Source of the DNA: Spirochaetia bacterium UBA6919 | Lineage (GTDB): Bacteria; Spirochaetota; UBA6919 | Assembly: GCA_002450905.1 (NCBI GenBank) | Contig: DKAT01000120.1 | Location: forward strand, 27,932-36,430 | Length of the DNA stretch: 8,499 bases | Direction of reading: 5' to 3' | Shown: positions 1 through 6,694 of the stretch, piece by piece | Layout: each line of letters starts with the position of its first letter | How positions within the stretch are numbered: the first letter of the stretch is position 1 | Notes under the pieces: generated by a model | Databases searched by the model: none | What the model was told of the DNA's origin: nothing | The model's input: only the letters and a program-made list of their open reading frames with translations | Position numbers and translations under genes: made by a program

Positions 1-1262
1 GAGTACTCACGATTAGCATTACCGCCTGTATAATTATATTTAGCCTAATTTTCATTTCTATATATCTCGCCCGATCCGTTACAAAATTGCTCAACCAATC
101 GATTGTTACGGTAAAAAATATTGAAACACACCACGATCTAACCCCCAAAATAAACTCATATACTCAAAATGAAATGGGCATATTAATTGAGTCACTCAAT
201 GACCTGATCCATTTTTTAAACCAGACTGTCCAGGGCATTAAAAACTCAATCGAAGGGATTAAAGTGGCAAATAAGTTTATCACAGAACATTCTGGCAATT
301 CAATGATGATTTTAGAAGAAGTGAAAATTAATATAGAAAGTATAAATGATCAAATCTTATTAGTTGATAATAATGTCCAACAACTAAACGATGCTATCCT
401 AAATATAAATTCCTTTATGGAACGAGTAGATGACATGATAAATTCTCAGGCATCCGCTATCAATCAATCATCGGCTTCCATTGAAGAAATATCATCTTCC
501 ATTAATAACATGGTGAAAGTTTCTCAAATTAAACTTGAAATGGCTAATAATCTTGAAAAAACAGCACAATCAGGTGCTAAAGTCATGGGTGAGACACAAA
601 ATATTATTACTAAAGTAACCGATTCTATTAATGTAATGATGGATATGACTGTAGTGATTAAAGGAATCGCTGAACAGACCAATCTTTTAGCTATGAATGC
701 TGCAATTGAAGCTGCTCATGCCGGCGAATCTGGTAAAGGTTTTGCTGTCGTGGCTGATGAAATCAGAAAATTAGCTGAGGACACCTCAAGAAATTCAAAT
801 GAGATCTCTAATTCCCTTAAAGATGTGATTACTTTTATCCACACATCGGATGATCTTGTTGGGCAATCAAGTGATATATTTAAAGATATCGTCCATGGTG
901 CAAAAGAAGTTGCCAGTAGTATGGTGGAAATCAATAATTCCACAAAGGAGCTTGCAATCGGAAGCAATCAAATTACTGATTCACTTGGGTATATAGTACA
1001 AATAACATCCGATGTGGAAGACTCATCCAAAGAAGTTGTCAGTAAAATTAAGGCGATAACTGGGTCAATCGATAATCTAAAGTTTATATCTAATGACTCC
1101 AGGATGGCAATGGAAGAAATCCATAAAAATATCACAGAATTATACAATATTATTGAAACGATGTTGAATAAGGAGATGGATAACTCAACCCAATTAAATT
1201 CGGTAGTTCGTATTATTGAACCCTTTAAATTATCAAATGATAATGTGTTGTCAAAAGTTTAA
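1..1262 (+). CDS. Methyl-accepting chemotaxis protein, 5'-truncated by window edge
   Basis: This is the C-terminal part of a transmembrane chemoreceptor that controls the CheA kinase through CheW. The frame is open to the left edge (first full codon at 3), so the TTG at 87 is not the start. Codons 3-71 encode a hydrophobic helix (second membrane segment), followed by a HAMP-like linker at about 75-240 with the NEMG motif that matches the DEIG of HAMP domains. The rest is a long coiled-coil signalling domain. Its hairpin tip, about 666-770, carries the near-invariant IAEQTNLLAMNAAIEAA and GFAVVADEIRKLAE motifs that contact CheW and CheA. No C-terminal NWETF-type tether is present. The ligand-binding periplasmic domain lies outside the window, so the signal cannot be read. 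The next gene, a solute-binding protein, starts 48 bp downstream in the same frame and is probably cotranscribed. Family assignment is near certain. Confidence 0.96.
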   Translation, partial: VLTISITACIIIFSLIFISIYLARSVTKLLNQSIVTVKNIETHHDLTPKINSYTQNEMGILIESLNDLIHFLNQTVQGIKNSIEGIKVANKFITEHSGNSMMILEEVKINIESINDQILLVDNNVQQLNDAILNINSFMERVDDMINSQASAINQSSASIEEISSSINNMVKVSQIKLEMANNLEKTAQSGAKVMGETQNIITKVTDSINVMMDMTVVIKGIAEQTNLLAMNAAIEAAHAGESGKGFAVVADEIRKLAEDTSRNSNEISNSLKDVITFIHTSDDLVGQSSDIFKDIVHGAKEVASSMVEINNSTKELAIGSNQITDSLGYIVQITSDVEDSSKEVVSKIKAITGSIDNLKFISNDSRMAMEEIHKNITELYNIIETMLNKEMDNSTQLNSVVRIIEPFKLSNDNVLSKV

Positions 1263-1298
1263 TATATCGTTTTTATTCCAGGATATCCATGTTCTATT

Positions 1299-1302
1299 GG
1301 GA
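1299..1302 (+). promoter_or_regulatory. Ribosome binding site deciding the TTG start at 1311
   Basis: GGGA lies 8 nt before the TTG at 1311. No ATG or GTG exists in this frame between the receptor stop (1260-1262) and 1311. The nearby ATG at 1289 is in another frame. TTG at 1311 is therefore the most reasonable start, although the site is weak. Confidence 0.4.
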
Positions 1303-1310
1303 AAATACTT

Positions 1311-2951
1311 TTGAGCAATAAAATATATCTTGCTATCATAACAATATTAATTATACTCACTTCGATTCTGTACACCATTTTGTCTTATACCCCTCCTCAA
1401 AATAAAAAACCCTTTACCATCCTTATATCCAGAGAACCTGATGTCTTTAATGCCTTATTCATGAAGAAAGGAATCAGCGTTCTAATCCATAAAGCATTAT
1501 TTAGAAACCTGGTGGAAAGAGATGATAATTTAAATTTATATCCTGAACTTGTAAAAGAAATACCAACCATAGAAAATGGTCTTGTCAAAATAAAAAATGA
1601 TGGGAAAATGGAGGTTAAATGGCATTTCAAAACGGGTTTAAAATGGTCTGATGGACATCCGCTAACACCTAAGGATATGATTTTTACATACAAAGTACTC
1701 ACACATCCCGATGTCCCAGCCCTTGGATTAGAAAAAGAAGATGCAAAATATATTCATTCAATGAAGATTACAGAAGATAACAATACGATTATCGTAGTCT
1801 GGAAAAAAATTTACTATAATTATTTAACACCTCATTTGCTACTACCTAAACATATCCTTGAAAGTCCCTTTTTAAAAAGTCCGAAGACTTTTGAGACCTT
1901 GAAATATCATCGTTTCCCTGTCGGAAATGGACCTTATAGACTGATTAAATGGGTAGAAGGGAGTTATCTCTTATTGGAAGCTAATCCATATTATTACATG
2001 AAACCTAAAATACCACTCATCGCATTCAAAATAGTCAAAGATGTCAATTCTTTGTTAGTGAGTCTAATATCCGGAGAAGGGGATGCCTGTACATTCCTGA
2101 CACCAGACCAGTTTTACTTTCTTAAGCAAAGATATAATAAACAAATAACAACTCATCAGCTAAAAGGGATGGGTTGGATTCATATTGATTTAAACCTGGA
2201 TAACCTAATTCTTAAAGAGAAATCTGTACGACAAGCAATTCTTTATGCAATTGACAGAGATAAAATTAGTCATGTGATCTCTCATAATACTTACCAAACA
2301 GCTTATTCTTGGCTTCCTCCAAAACATTACGCCTATCACAAACCTTTAACAAAATATCCCTATAATCCCCAGAAAGCTAAACTATTATTAAACAAATCTG
2401 GTTGGAAACTTAATTCAGATAATATCTTAGAAAAAAACAATAAACTATTACATCTACACATTATGACAGATAGCTCTGATAAGAATATGCAGCGTCTGGC
2501 TATATTTATCAAACAATATTTAGGTGAAATTGGAATTAAAATTACTATAGCTACACATCCTATTGGAGTTATGATCTCAGAATTTCTCAGGAAAAGAAAC
2601 TTTGATATGGCTCTATACACATGGTATATGTGGCCCAGAGTAGATGGAGAAAGTTACTGGTCAGGAAATCAAATACCAGCAAGAGAAAATAGTTTTATTG
2701 GACTGAATTTTCCAGGCTGGAATAACAATATCATTAATAATATCCATTCTCTCCTTCCAGGTACTATAACTAATAAAAAAAGACTTGAATTATTTAAAAA
2801 ACATCAGGATATTTGGATAGAAGAACTCCCTTCACTGCCCCTATTCATTACTTCCTCCCTTTCAGCAACCAGAAAATCCCTATTTAACTGGAAACCAACA
2901 GGTTCAGCAATCCCTGAAACTTGGAATTGTGAATACTGGGAGTTAAAATAA
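1311..2951 (+). CDS. Family 5 extracytoplasmic solute-binding protein (peptide/nickel type), membrane-anchored
   Basis: This 546-residue protein matches the ABC-type oligopeptide/dipeptide/nickel-binding family (SBP_bac_5). Visible family signatures are WHFKTGLKWSDGHPLTPKDM (residues 104-123), GNGPYRLIKW plus NPYYY (205-229) and VRQAILYAIDRDKI (306-319). Length is typical for the family. Residues 5-26 form one hydrophobic stretch with no lipobox cysteine and no clear AxA cleavage site, so the protein is probably held in the inner membrane by an uncleaved anchor with its binding domain in the periplasm. The start is TTG. No permease or ATPase gene follows, since the next gene is a carbonic anhydrase with its own leader, so this is an orphan binding protein. 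It follows a chemoreceptor gene by 48 bp, which suggests a role in sensing. The ligand cannot be told from sequence; peptides are the commonest substrates of the family. Confidence 0.92.
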   Translation: MSNKIYLAIITILIILTSILYTILSYTPPQNKKPFTILISREPDVFNALFMKKGISVLIHKALFRNLVERDDNLNLYPELVKEIPTIENGLVKIKNDGKMEVKWHFKTGLKWSDGHPLTPKDMIFTYKVLTHPDVPALGLEKEDAKYIHSMKITEDNNTIIVVWKKIYYNYLTPHLLLPKHILESPFLKSPKTFETLKYHRFPVGNGPYRLIKWVEGSYLLLEANPYYYMKPKIPLIAFKIVKDVNSLLVSLISGEGDACTFLTPDQFYFLKQRYNKQITTHQLKGMGWIHIDLNLDNLILKEKSVRQAILYAIDRDKISHVISHNTYQTAYSWLPPKHYAYHKPLTKYPYNPQKAKLLLNKSGWKLNSDNILEKNNKLLHLHIMTDSSDKNMQRLAIFIKQYLGEIGIKITIATHPIGVMISEFLRKRNFDMALYTWYMWPRVDGESYWSGNQIPARENSFIGLNFPGWNNNIINNIHSLLPGTITNKKRLELFKKHQDIWIEELPSLPLFITSSLSATRKSLFNWKPTGSAIPETWNCEYWELK

Positions 2952-3028
2952 TTTATCCTAGATTAGAATTAAATTAAAACGTTCATAAATAAAATATACT
3001 TCTTTTTTTAATGATTTACATATTGCCA

Positions 3029-3056
3029 TTGACATCTTAATTGTTTTTATTAATTT
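3029..3056 (+). promoter_or_regulatory. Possible sigma-70-type promoter for the carbonic anhydrase
   Basis: A perfect TTGACA (3029-3034) is followed after 16 nt by TAATTT (3051-3056), which keeps the TA...T core of a -10 box. Transcription would start near 3064, just before the ribosome binding site. In DNA this AT-rich the -10 match alone means little; the perfect -35 is the stronger part. Confidence 0.35.
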
Positions 3057-3082
3057 TCTACTTAAATTAAAAGGAGTTTCTA

Positions 3083-3865
3083 ATGACAAAACTATCATTA
3101 ATTAAAGTATTGGTTATTTTATCATCAATACTGTTCACATTAAATATGTGTTCATCTGATAATAAACAAACAAAGGATGATCATTCAAAAAAACACTGGG
3201 GATACACTGGTGAAGGTGCACCAGCAAATTGGGGAAAATTAGACCCTAACTTTGCTACTTGCGATAATGGCAAAGAACAATCGCCCATAGATCTTGTATC
3301 AGCTAAGAAATCAAAAAAATTAAAAAAAATCAAATTTAAATACAAAACAGTCAAATTGCAAATTGTAAATAATGGACACACTATTCAGGTAAATTATCCT
3401 GCTGGCAGTTATGCAATCATCGGCGGAAAGAGATATGAATTACTCCAGTTTCACTTCCACAGCCCAAGTGAACACACTGTAAATGGTAGTCATTTTCCTA
3501 TGGAATTACATTTGGTTCACAAAGATGCCGATGGAAAACTAGCTGTTGTTGGTTTATTTCTAAAAAAGGGCAAGACAAACAAACATCTTAAAAATATTTG
3601 GAAGAATCTTCCCACTGAAATTAATAAACCTCTGTCTGTTAATGCTTCATTTAATATTATGAAATTATTGCCTAAAAAAAGTTCTTATTTCAACTACCCT
3701 GGTTCCTTAACAACACCTCCATGCTCTGAAGGCGTAAATTGGAACGTATTAGTTAAACCCATTACAGTTTCATCAGCACAGATAAAAAAGTTTTTAAACC
3801 TCATCAAAGAAAATGCTCGACCAGTTCAACCTCTAAACAATAGAGTGCTTTTGAAGAAAAAATAA
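3083..3865 (+). CDS. Alpha-class carbonic anhydrase, probable lipoprotein
   Basis: This enzyme interconverts CO2 and bicarbonate outside the cytoplasm. All catalytic residues are present. The zinc ligands are H124 and H126 in QFHFHSPSEH and H143 in ELHLVH. E130 and E141 match Glu106 and Glu117 of human CA II, T210-T211 in SLTTPPC match Thr199-Thr200, and H99 in NNGH matches the proton shuttle His64. The N-terminal region has the usual HWGY and QSPIDL motifs. C60 and C214 correspond to the disulfide pair of bacterial alpha-CAs. Residues 1-22 are a hydrophobic signal followed by C23 in a lax lipobox (LNMC), so it is probably lipidated; a cleaved or uncleaved signal is the alternative. AAGGAG sits 6 nt before the ATG. 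Length (260 aa) is normal. It converges with a disulfide-forming enzyme gene that could oxidise the C60/C214 pair. Confidence 0.96.
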   Translation: MTKLSLIKVLVILSSILFTLNMCSSDNKQTKDDHSKKHWGYTGEGAPANWGKLDPNFATCDNGKEQSPIDLVSAKKSKKLKKIKFKYKTVKLQIVNNGHTIQVNYPAGSYAIIGGKRYELLQFHFHSPSEHTVNGSHFPMELHLVHKDADGKLAVVGLFLKKGKTNKHLKNIWKNLPTEINKPLSVNASFNIMKLLPKKSSYFNYPGSLTTPPCSEGVNWNVLVKPITVSSAQIKKFLNLIKENARPVQPLNNRVLLKKK

Positions 3866-3879
3866 TATCTTAATAAATA

Positions 3880-3929
3880 ATGGGATATCGTTGTAGATTA
3901 AATGAATAATTTATAGAAAGATATCCCAT
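3880..3929. repeat. Perfect 10-bp inverted repeat with nested hairpin after the carbonic anhydrase gene
   Basis: ATGGGATATC (3880-3889) is repeated inverted as GATATCCCAT (3920-3929) across a 30-nt loop. Within the loop TAAAT (3899-3903) pairs with ATTTA (3909-3913). The structure begins 15 nt after the stop codon. No T-run follows, so it is not a standard intrinsic terminator. It could be a 3'-end stabilising stem, a factor-dependent terminator element or a protein-binding site. Confidence 0.6.
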
Positions 3930-4062
3930 ACCAATCAATTGATTACTCATTCAAATACCACACATTATAAAGATATTTTTAAAATCCATTCATTTATATT
4001 CATATAGTTATAATATTGAACAAATACAAACGATTACATTACAAAGATTACGATGAATCATG

Positions 4063-4089
4063 ATCGGAATTAAAAATTATGATTCCGAT
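4063..4089. repeat. 8-bp inverted repeat, weak terminator-like on the + strand
   Basis: ATCGGAAT (4063-4070) and ATTCCGAT (4082-4089) are perfect inverted copies around an 11-nt loop. On the + strand a T-rich but interrupted stretch (TTGTTTCTT) follows. It could end transcription from the carbonic anhydrase side, about 200 nt after that gene, but the T-tract is poor. Confidence 0.35.
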
Positions 4090-4246
4090 GTTGTTTCTTA
4101 ACAATATTAGAGTATTCTTATAGAGATTTAATTTTAATGCCTAATAAACAAGAAATCTTTGGTAAGAAAGAGCATGGTCATTAATTTAGAGGGGATAGTA
4201 AATTAATTGAAAAAAGACTTCTGTGGTCAATTATATTGGAACGATA

Positions 4247-5530
4247 TTATTTATTTTGTACAGGAGTTTTACTTTCTTTACACGTTTTAGCATATTCTAT
4301 TATCTCGTGTTCTAATATACGGGTAATTATTTTTTTGATATGTCCAGAAACAGGTTTTCCATTAATTAAGATAGCGGGGGTACCTTTAAAATGATTTTTA
4401 TCAAAGACCTCATCATAATATTTTTTATTAACTAACACTTCTTTTATTAATTCCGCTGTCTGTTTTTCAATATTTTCAGGGGTATCATTTATACCAATTA
4501 ATTTAAATATCTTATATACTTCATTTTTATTAACATATATTTTTTTCTTGTAAATTTGAAATAGAGAATCAAGAAATTCCATATACTTCCCCGATTTATG
4601 AGCAAAGTAAGCATAGACTGTCAACTGAAAGGATGTTAACTGGGAAACTCCTGTTCGACTAGGTAGAAAGGGGAAATCAAGATAATTTAAACGAACCAGG
4701 GGTTTATATTTTTTTATTATTTGTTCTAATTCATAAAAACTATTTTGACAATGGGGACACTGAAGATCATGAAATACAATAATATGCATCGGTGCATTTT
4801 TGTCACCCTTAGATGGGGTATTTAATGTATTGATTGACTGGGGTGATTTTGTTTTATATTCCTGAAACGCTTTTTCCACATATTCTTTTAAAGGATCTGA
4901 TTTCGTTAAAAGTTTTTTTACACTGGCATTCAAGCTTCTGTTATTGGAAAAGAAGAATAGGAGAGATAAGATTAATAAGGACATGGTAAAATATGTTGCC
5001 AACTCCTTTTGATATGCATTATCCTTTGGAAAGCTGGATAGATAGTCCTTAAATTGATGGATAATCCCCTTTTCCCTAAACTCATAGAGGTAAAATACAA
5101 TGAGTATACCCACATTCGCAATATATATCAAAGAACATTGGCTACAAAATGCTCCAATCACAAATATAGAAATATAAAATAACACAAGATCAGCTAAATT
5201 AGCTATTATGAGAATCAGAAAATAGGGTATTGTGAGGAAATTATTAACAGTTTTCGGATTGTCATCATTTAAAGTGGGAAGGAGAAAATATAAAATGGTT
5301 ATTATATAGAATCCTATACCCCAAAGAGCGACAGGGACACCAAATAATGATGAGAACTTGCTAGAACTTACTTTGTGGCAGTCAAAATACCCCCCTTTGG
5401 AACAGAACAATTCTATTGGGGTGTTTCCAGTAAGACTTTGCATAAAATAATTATAAGTTAGTATCACAGAAAAAATTATTCCAAGTAGAACAAAAAATGA
5501 TACAAGAATTATATAAATATTTTTTTTCAT
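4247..5530 (-). CDS. VKOR-DsbA fusion: inner-membrane disulfide-forming protein
   Basis: This 427-residue fusion joins a vitamin K epoxide reductase-like domain to a DsbA-type thioredoxin domain. In the known family the DsbA part oxidises exported proteins and the VKOR part re-oxidises it, passing electrons to quinone. The VKOR domain (about 5-150) has the loop pair C43/C51, the conserved S57, the FGVPVALWGIGFY motif (63-75) and the quinone-site CxxC C129-S-Q-C132. It has four predicted membrane helices (about 5-25, 63-85, 101-125, 133-150). A fifth helix (about 180-196) leads into the periplasmic domain (about 240-412), with active site C258-P-H-C261 and cis-proline loop T384-P385. C417 is extra. 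Every cysteine needed for electron flow is present. The ATG is preceded by AAAGGA about 8 nt upstream on the - strand. It converges with a carbonic anhydrase predicted to carry a disulfide. Confidence in domains is high; specific substrates are unknown. Confidence 0.94.
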   Translation of the reverse strand: MKKNIYIILVSFFVLLGIIFSVILTYNYFMQSLTGNTPIELFCSKGGYFDCHKVSSSKFSSLFGVPVALWGIGFYIITILYFLLPTLNDDNPKTVNNFLTIPYFLILIIANLADLVLFYISIFVIGAFCSQCSLIYIANVGILIVFYLYEFREKGIIHQFKDYLSSFPKDNAYQKELATYFTMSLLILSLLFFFSNNRSLNASVKKLLTKSDPLKEYVEKAFQEYKTKSPQSINTLNTPSKGDKNAPMHIIVFHDLQCPHCQNSFYELEQIIKKYKPLVRLNYLDFPFLPSRTGVSQLTSFQLTVYAYFAHKSGKYMEFLDSLFQIYKKKIYVNKNEVYKIFKLIGINDTPENIEKQTAELIKEVLVNKKYYDEVFDKNHFKGTPAILINGKPVSGHIKKIITRILEHEIIEYAKTCKESKTPVQNK

Positions 5531-5554
5531 CGAAAATATCCTTTAATATATAGA

Positions 5555-5583
5555 TTTATACTCCATATTTGGGCTAAACTAAA
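5555..5583 (-). promoter_or_regulatory. Weak promoter candidate for the VKOR-DsbA gene
   Basis: On the - strand TTTAGT (5583-5578) is separated by 17 nt from TATAAA (5560-5555). The spacing and the short leader before the ribosome binding site are right, but the -35 match is poor and TATAAA is expected often by chance here. Confidence 0.22.
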
Positions 5584-5825
5584 ATAATTTATATGATTTA
5601 TGATTAATTTTACTATTGATAAATTGTTTATGGTGATTTGTTTTGCAATCCCCTCGAAAGAATATGACTTAAGTTTATTTTATATTTCAAATATGAATAA
5701 TAATAATTAAATAATATGCTAGTATTTAAGATACAAATTATTTTATGGAAGTCAAGAAAATTATAATTAATATACTCTCTAGGAATAGAGTTGCTGAAAA
5801 TTAGGAAGTCCCAGTAAATTCCAGG

Positions 5826-5854
5826 TTGTTGACCTTTTAATTTTATATTATAAT
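5826..5854 (+). promoter_or_regulatory. Promoter candidate upstream of the phosphoesterase-like gene
   Basis: TTGTTG (5826-5831) lies 17 nt before a perfect TATAAT (5849-5854). It would give a leader of about 145 nt. A small GGT/ACC dyad (5824-5834) overlaps the -35 region. The AT background makes this tentative. Confidence 0.25.
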
Positions 5855-6004
5855 TAAAAATAATATAAAGAATGATTTCAATTTAGTAATACAGATTTCA
5901 GTAATAATTTTTTAATATAAAACAAATCATCATTATGTCTTAATTTAAAAAGGGTATTTTTTACAGGTGTTTAGAAAGGAATATGATTTTCCGAAAAAAG
6001 ATTT

Positions 6005-6664
6005 ATGAAAATTATAGTAATTAGTAACAACAAAATGGATATTTCTCCTATAAAACATATGAGAGATGATATTATTAGTGCTGATCTCCTTTTATTTACA
6101 GGGAGTTTAACAAAGAAGGGTGGCTGGGTAGAGGCAAAGAAAGTTATAGAATTATTTACTATGTTGAATAAAAATATTTTAGCCATTATGGGTAGTCATG
6201 ATACTCCTGCTGTTCTTGGATTTATAGAGTCCTCAGGTCATTCAATTCATGGGAGAGGAAAAATTATTGGTGATGTAGGTATATTTGGGATTGGAGGTGG
6301 AAACAAAACTCTATTTAAACGTTCAATTGAGTGGTCAGAAAGAGAAATACAAAATTTTATGGAGACCGGATATCAGGATGTCAAGGATTGTAAACAGATT
6401 TTAATGTTATGTCACACAGCGCCATCTGGAACAAAATTAGATGAGACATATCAAAATCTTCATGTGGGATCTAAATCTATACGGTCATTTATATTTAAAT
6501 ATTCTCCTACTTTTGTAGTATCAGCCTCTTATCAGGAGAATTCACAACTGGACAGACTTGGTAATAGTTATCTTGCTTCTGCTGGATTGTTTAGTAAAGG
6601 GAATTACCTATATATTGATACGGAAAATACTGAGAATCCAGTTACATTAAAAAATGTTTTTTAG
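6005..6664 (+). CDS. Phosphoesterase-fold protein of the Icc-related (COG2129-like) family lacking most metal ligands; probable pseudoenzyme
   Basis: The 219-residue protein aligns end to end, from memory of the family, with calcineurin-like phosphoesterases related to Icc. Retained features include FTGSLTKKGG (31-40), GSHDTPAVL (63-71), HGRGK (82-86), GIGGGNKT (95-102), IEWSEREI (108-115), CHTAPSGTKLD (136-146) and HVGSKSIR (153-160). The catalytic metal motifs are changed: DxH reads N8-N-K10, GD reads G33-S34, GNxD reads G63-S64-H-D66, and GHxH reads A174-S-Y-Q177. Only H137 and D66 remain at expected places. The length is normal and the frame is intact, so it appears selected for a role without bimetal catalysis, perhaps binding. 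Cytosolic, with no signal peptide. The start is the first possible one after an in-frame stop at 5984-5986, and its ribosome binding site is poor, suggesting low expression. The function is unknown. Confidence 0.85.
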   Translation: MKIIVISNNKMDISPIKHMRDDIISADLLLFTGSLTKKGGWVEAKKVIELFTMLNKNILAIMGSHDTPAVLGFIESSGHSIHGRGKIIGDVGIFGIGGGNKTLFKRSIEWSEREIQNFMETGYQDVKDCKQILMLCHTAPSGTKLDETYQNLHVGSKSIRSFIFKYSPTFVVSASYQENSQLDRLGNSYLASAGLFSKGNYLYIDTENTENPVTLKNVF

Positions 6665-6694
6665 AAGAAGATATTATTCTATCTTTCTTTTTTT
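6644..6694 (+). terminator. Weak intrinsic terminator signals at the end of the phosphoesterase-like gene
   Basis: Two AT-rich hairpins each run into a T-tract. ACATT-AAAA-AATGT (6644-6657) is followed by TTTTT reaching the stop codon. AAGATA-TTATTC-TATCTT (6668-6685) is followed by C and seven T (6688-6694), inside the 3' end of the convergent gene. The stems are weak, but the placement right at the convergence point is sensible. Confidence 0.35.

Larger units (their letters stand above)
3866..4246. other. 381-bp intergenic region between convergent genes
   Basis: The spacer lies between the 3' ends of the carbonic anhydrase and the VKOR-DsbA gene. It holds two inverted repeats, listed separately, and otherwise very AT-rich sequence. 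A 15-codon ATG frame at 4138-4185 lacks a ribosome binding site and is not called. I see no RNA gene or credible protein gene. Confidence 0.6.
5531..6004. other. 474-bp divergent intergenic region
   Basis: This spacer separates the starts of the VKOR-DsbA gene (-) and the phosphoesterase-like gene (+), so it should hold both promoters. Weak candidates are listed separately. It also has a short hairpin, ACTCT/AGAGT (5774-5778 and 5787-5791), and GATTTCA repeated 20 nt apart at 5874 and 5894, two helical turns. I see no RNA gene. A 13-codon frame at 5983-6024 overlaps the next start and is not called. Confidence 0.55.

Noticed and set aside
87..89. TTG as start of the chemoreceptor
   Set aside because: The frame is open to the left edge and encodes a membrane helix just before this codon, so the gene begins outside the window.
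716..967. Open frame on the - strand inside the chemoreceptor
   Set aside because: It is antisense to highly conserved receptor codons and has no protein-like features of its own.
4138..4185. 15-codon ATG frame in the carbonic anhydrase/VKOR spacer
   Set aside because: No ribosome binding site and no recognisable sequence; such frames are expected by chance.
4201..4246. Terminator for the VKOR-DsbA gene on the - strand
   Set aside because: A run of six T follows only a 3-bp GAC/GTC stem, too weak to call.
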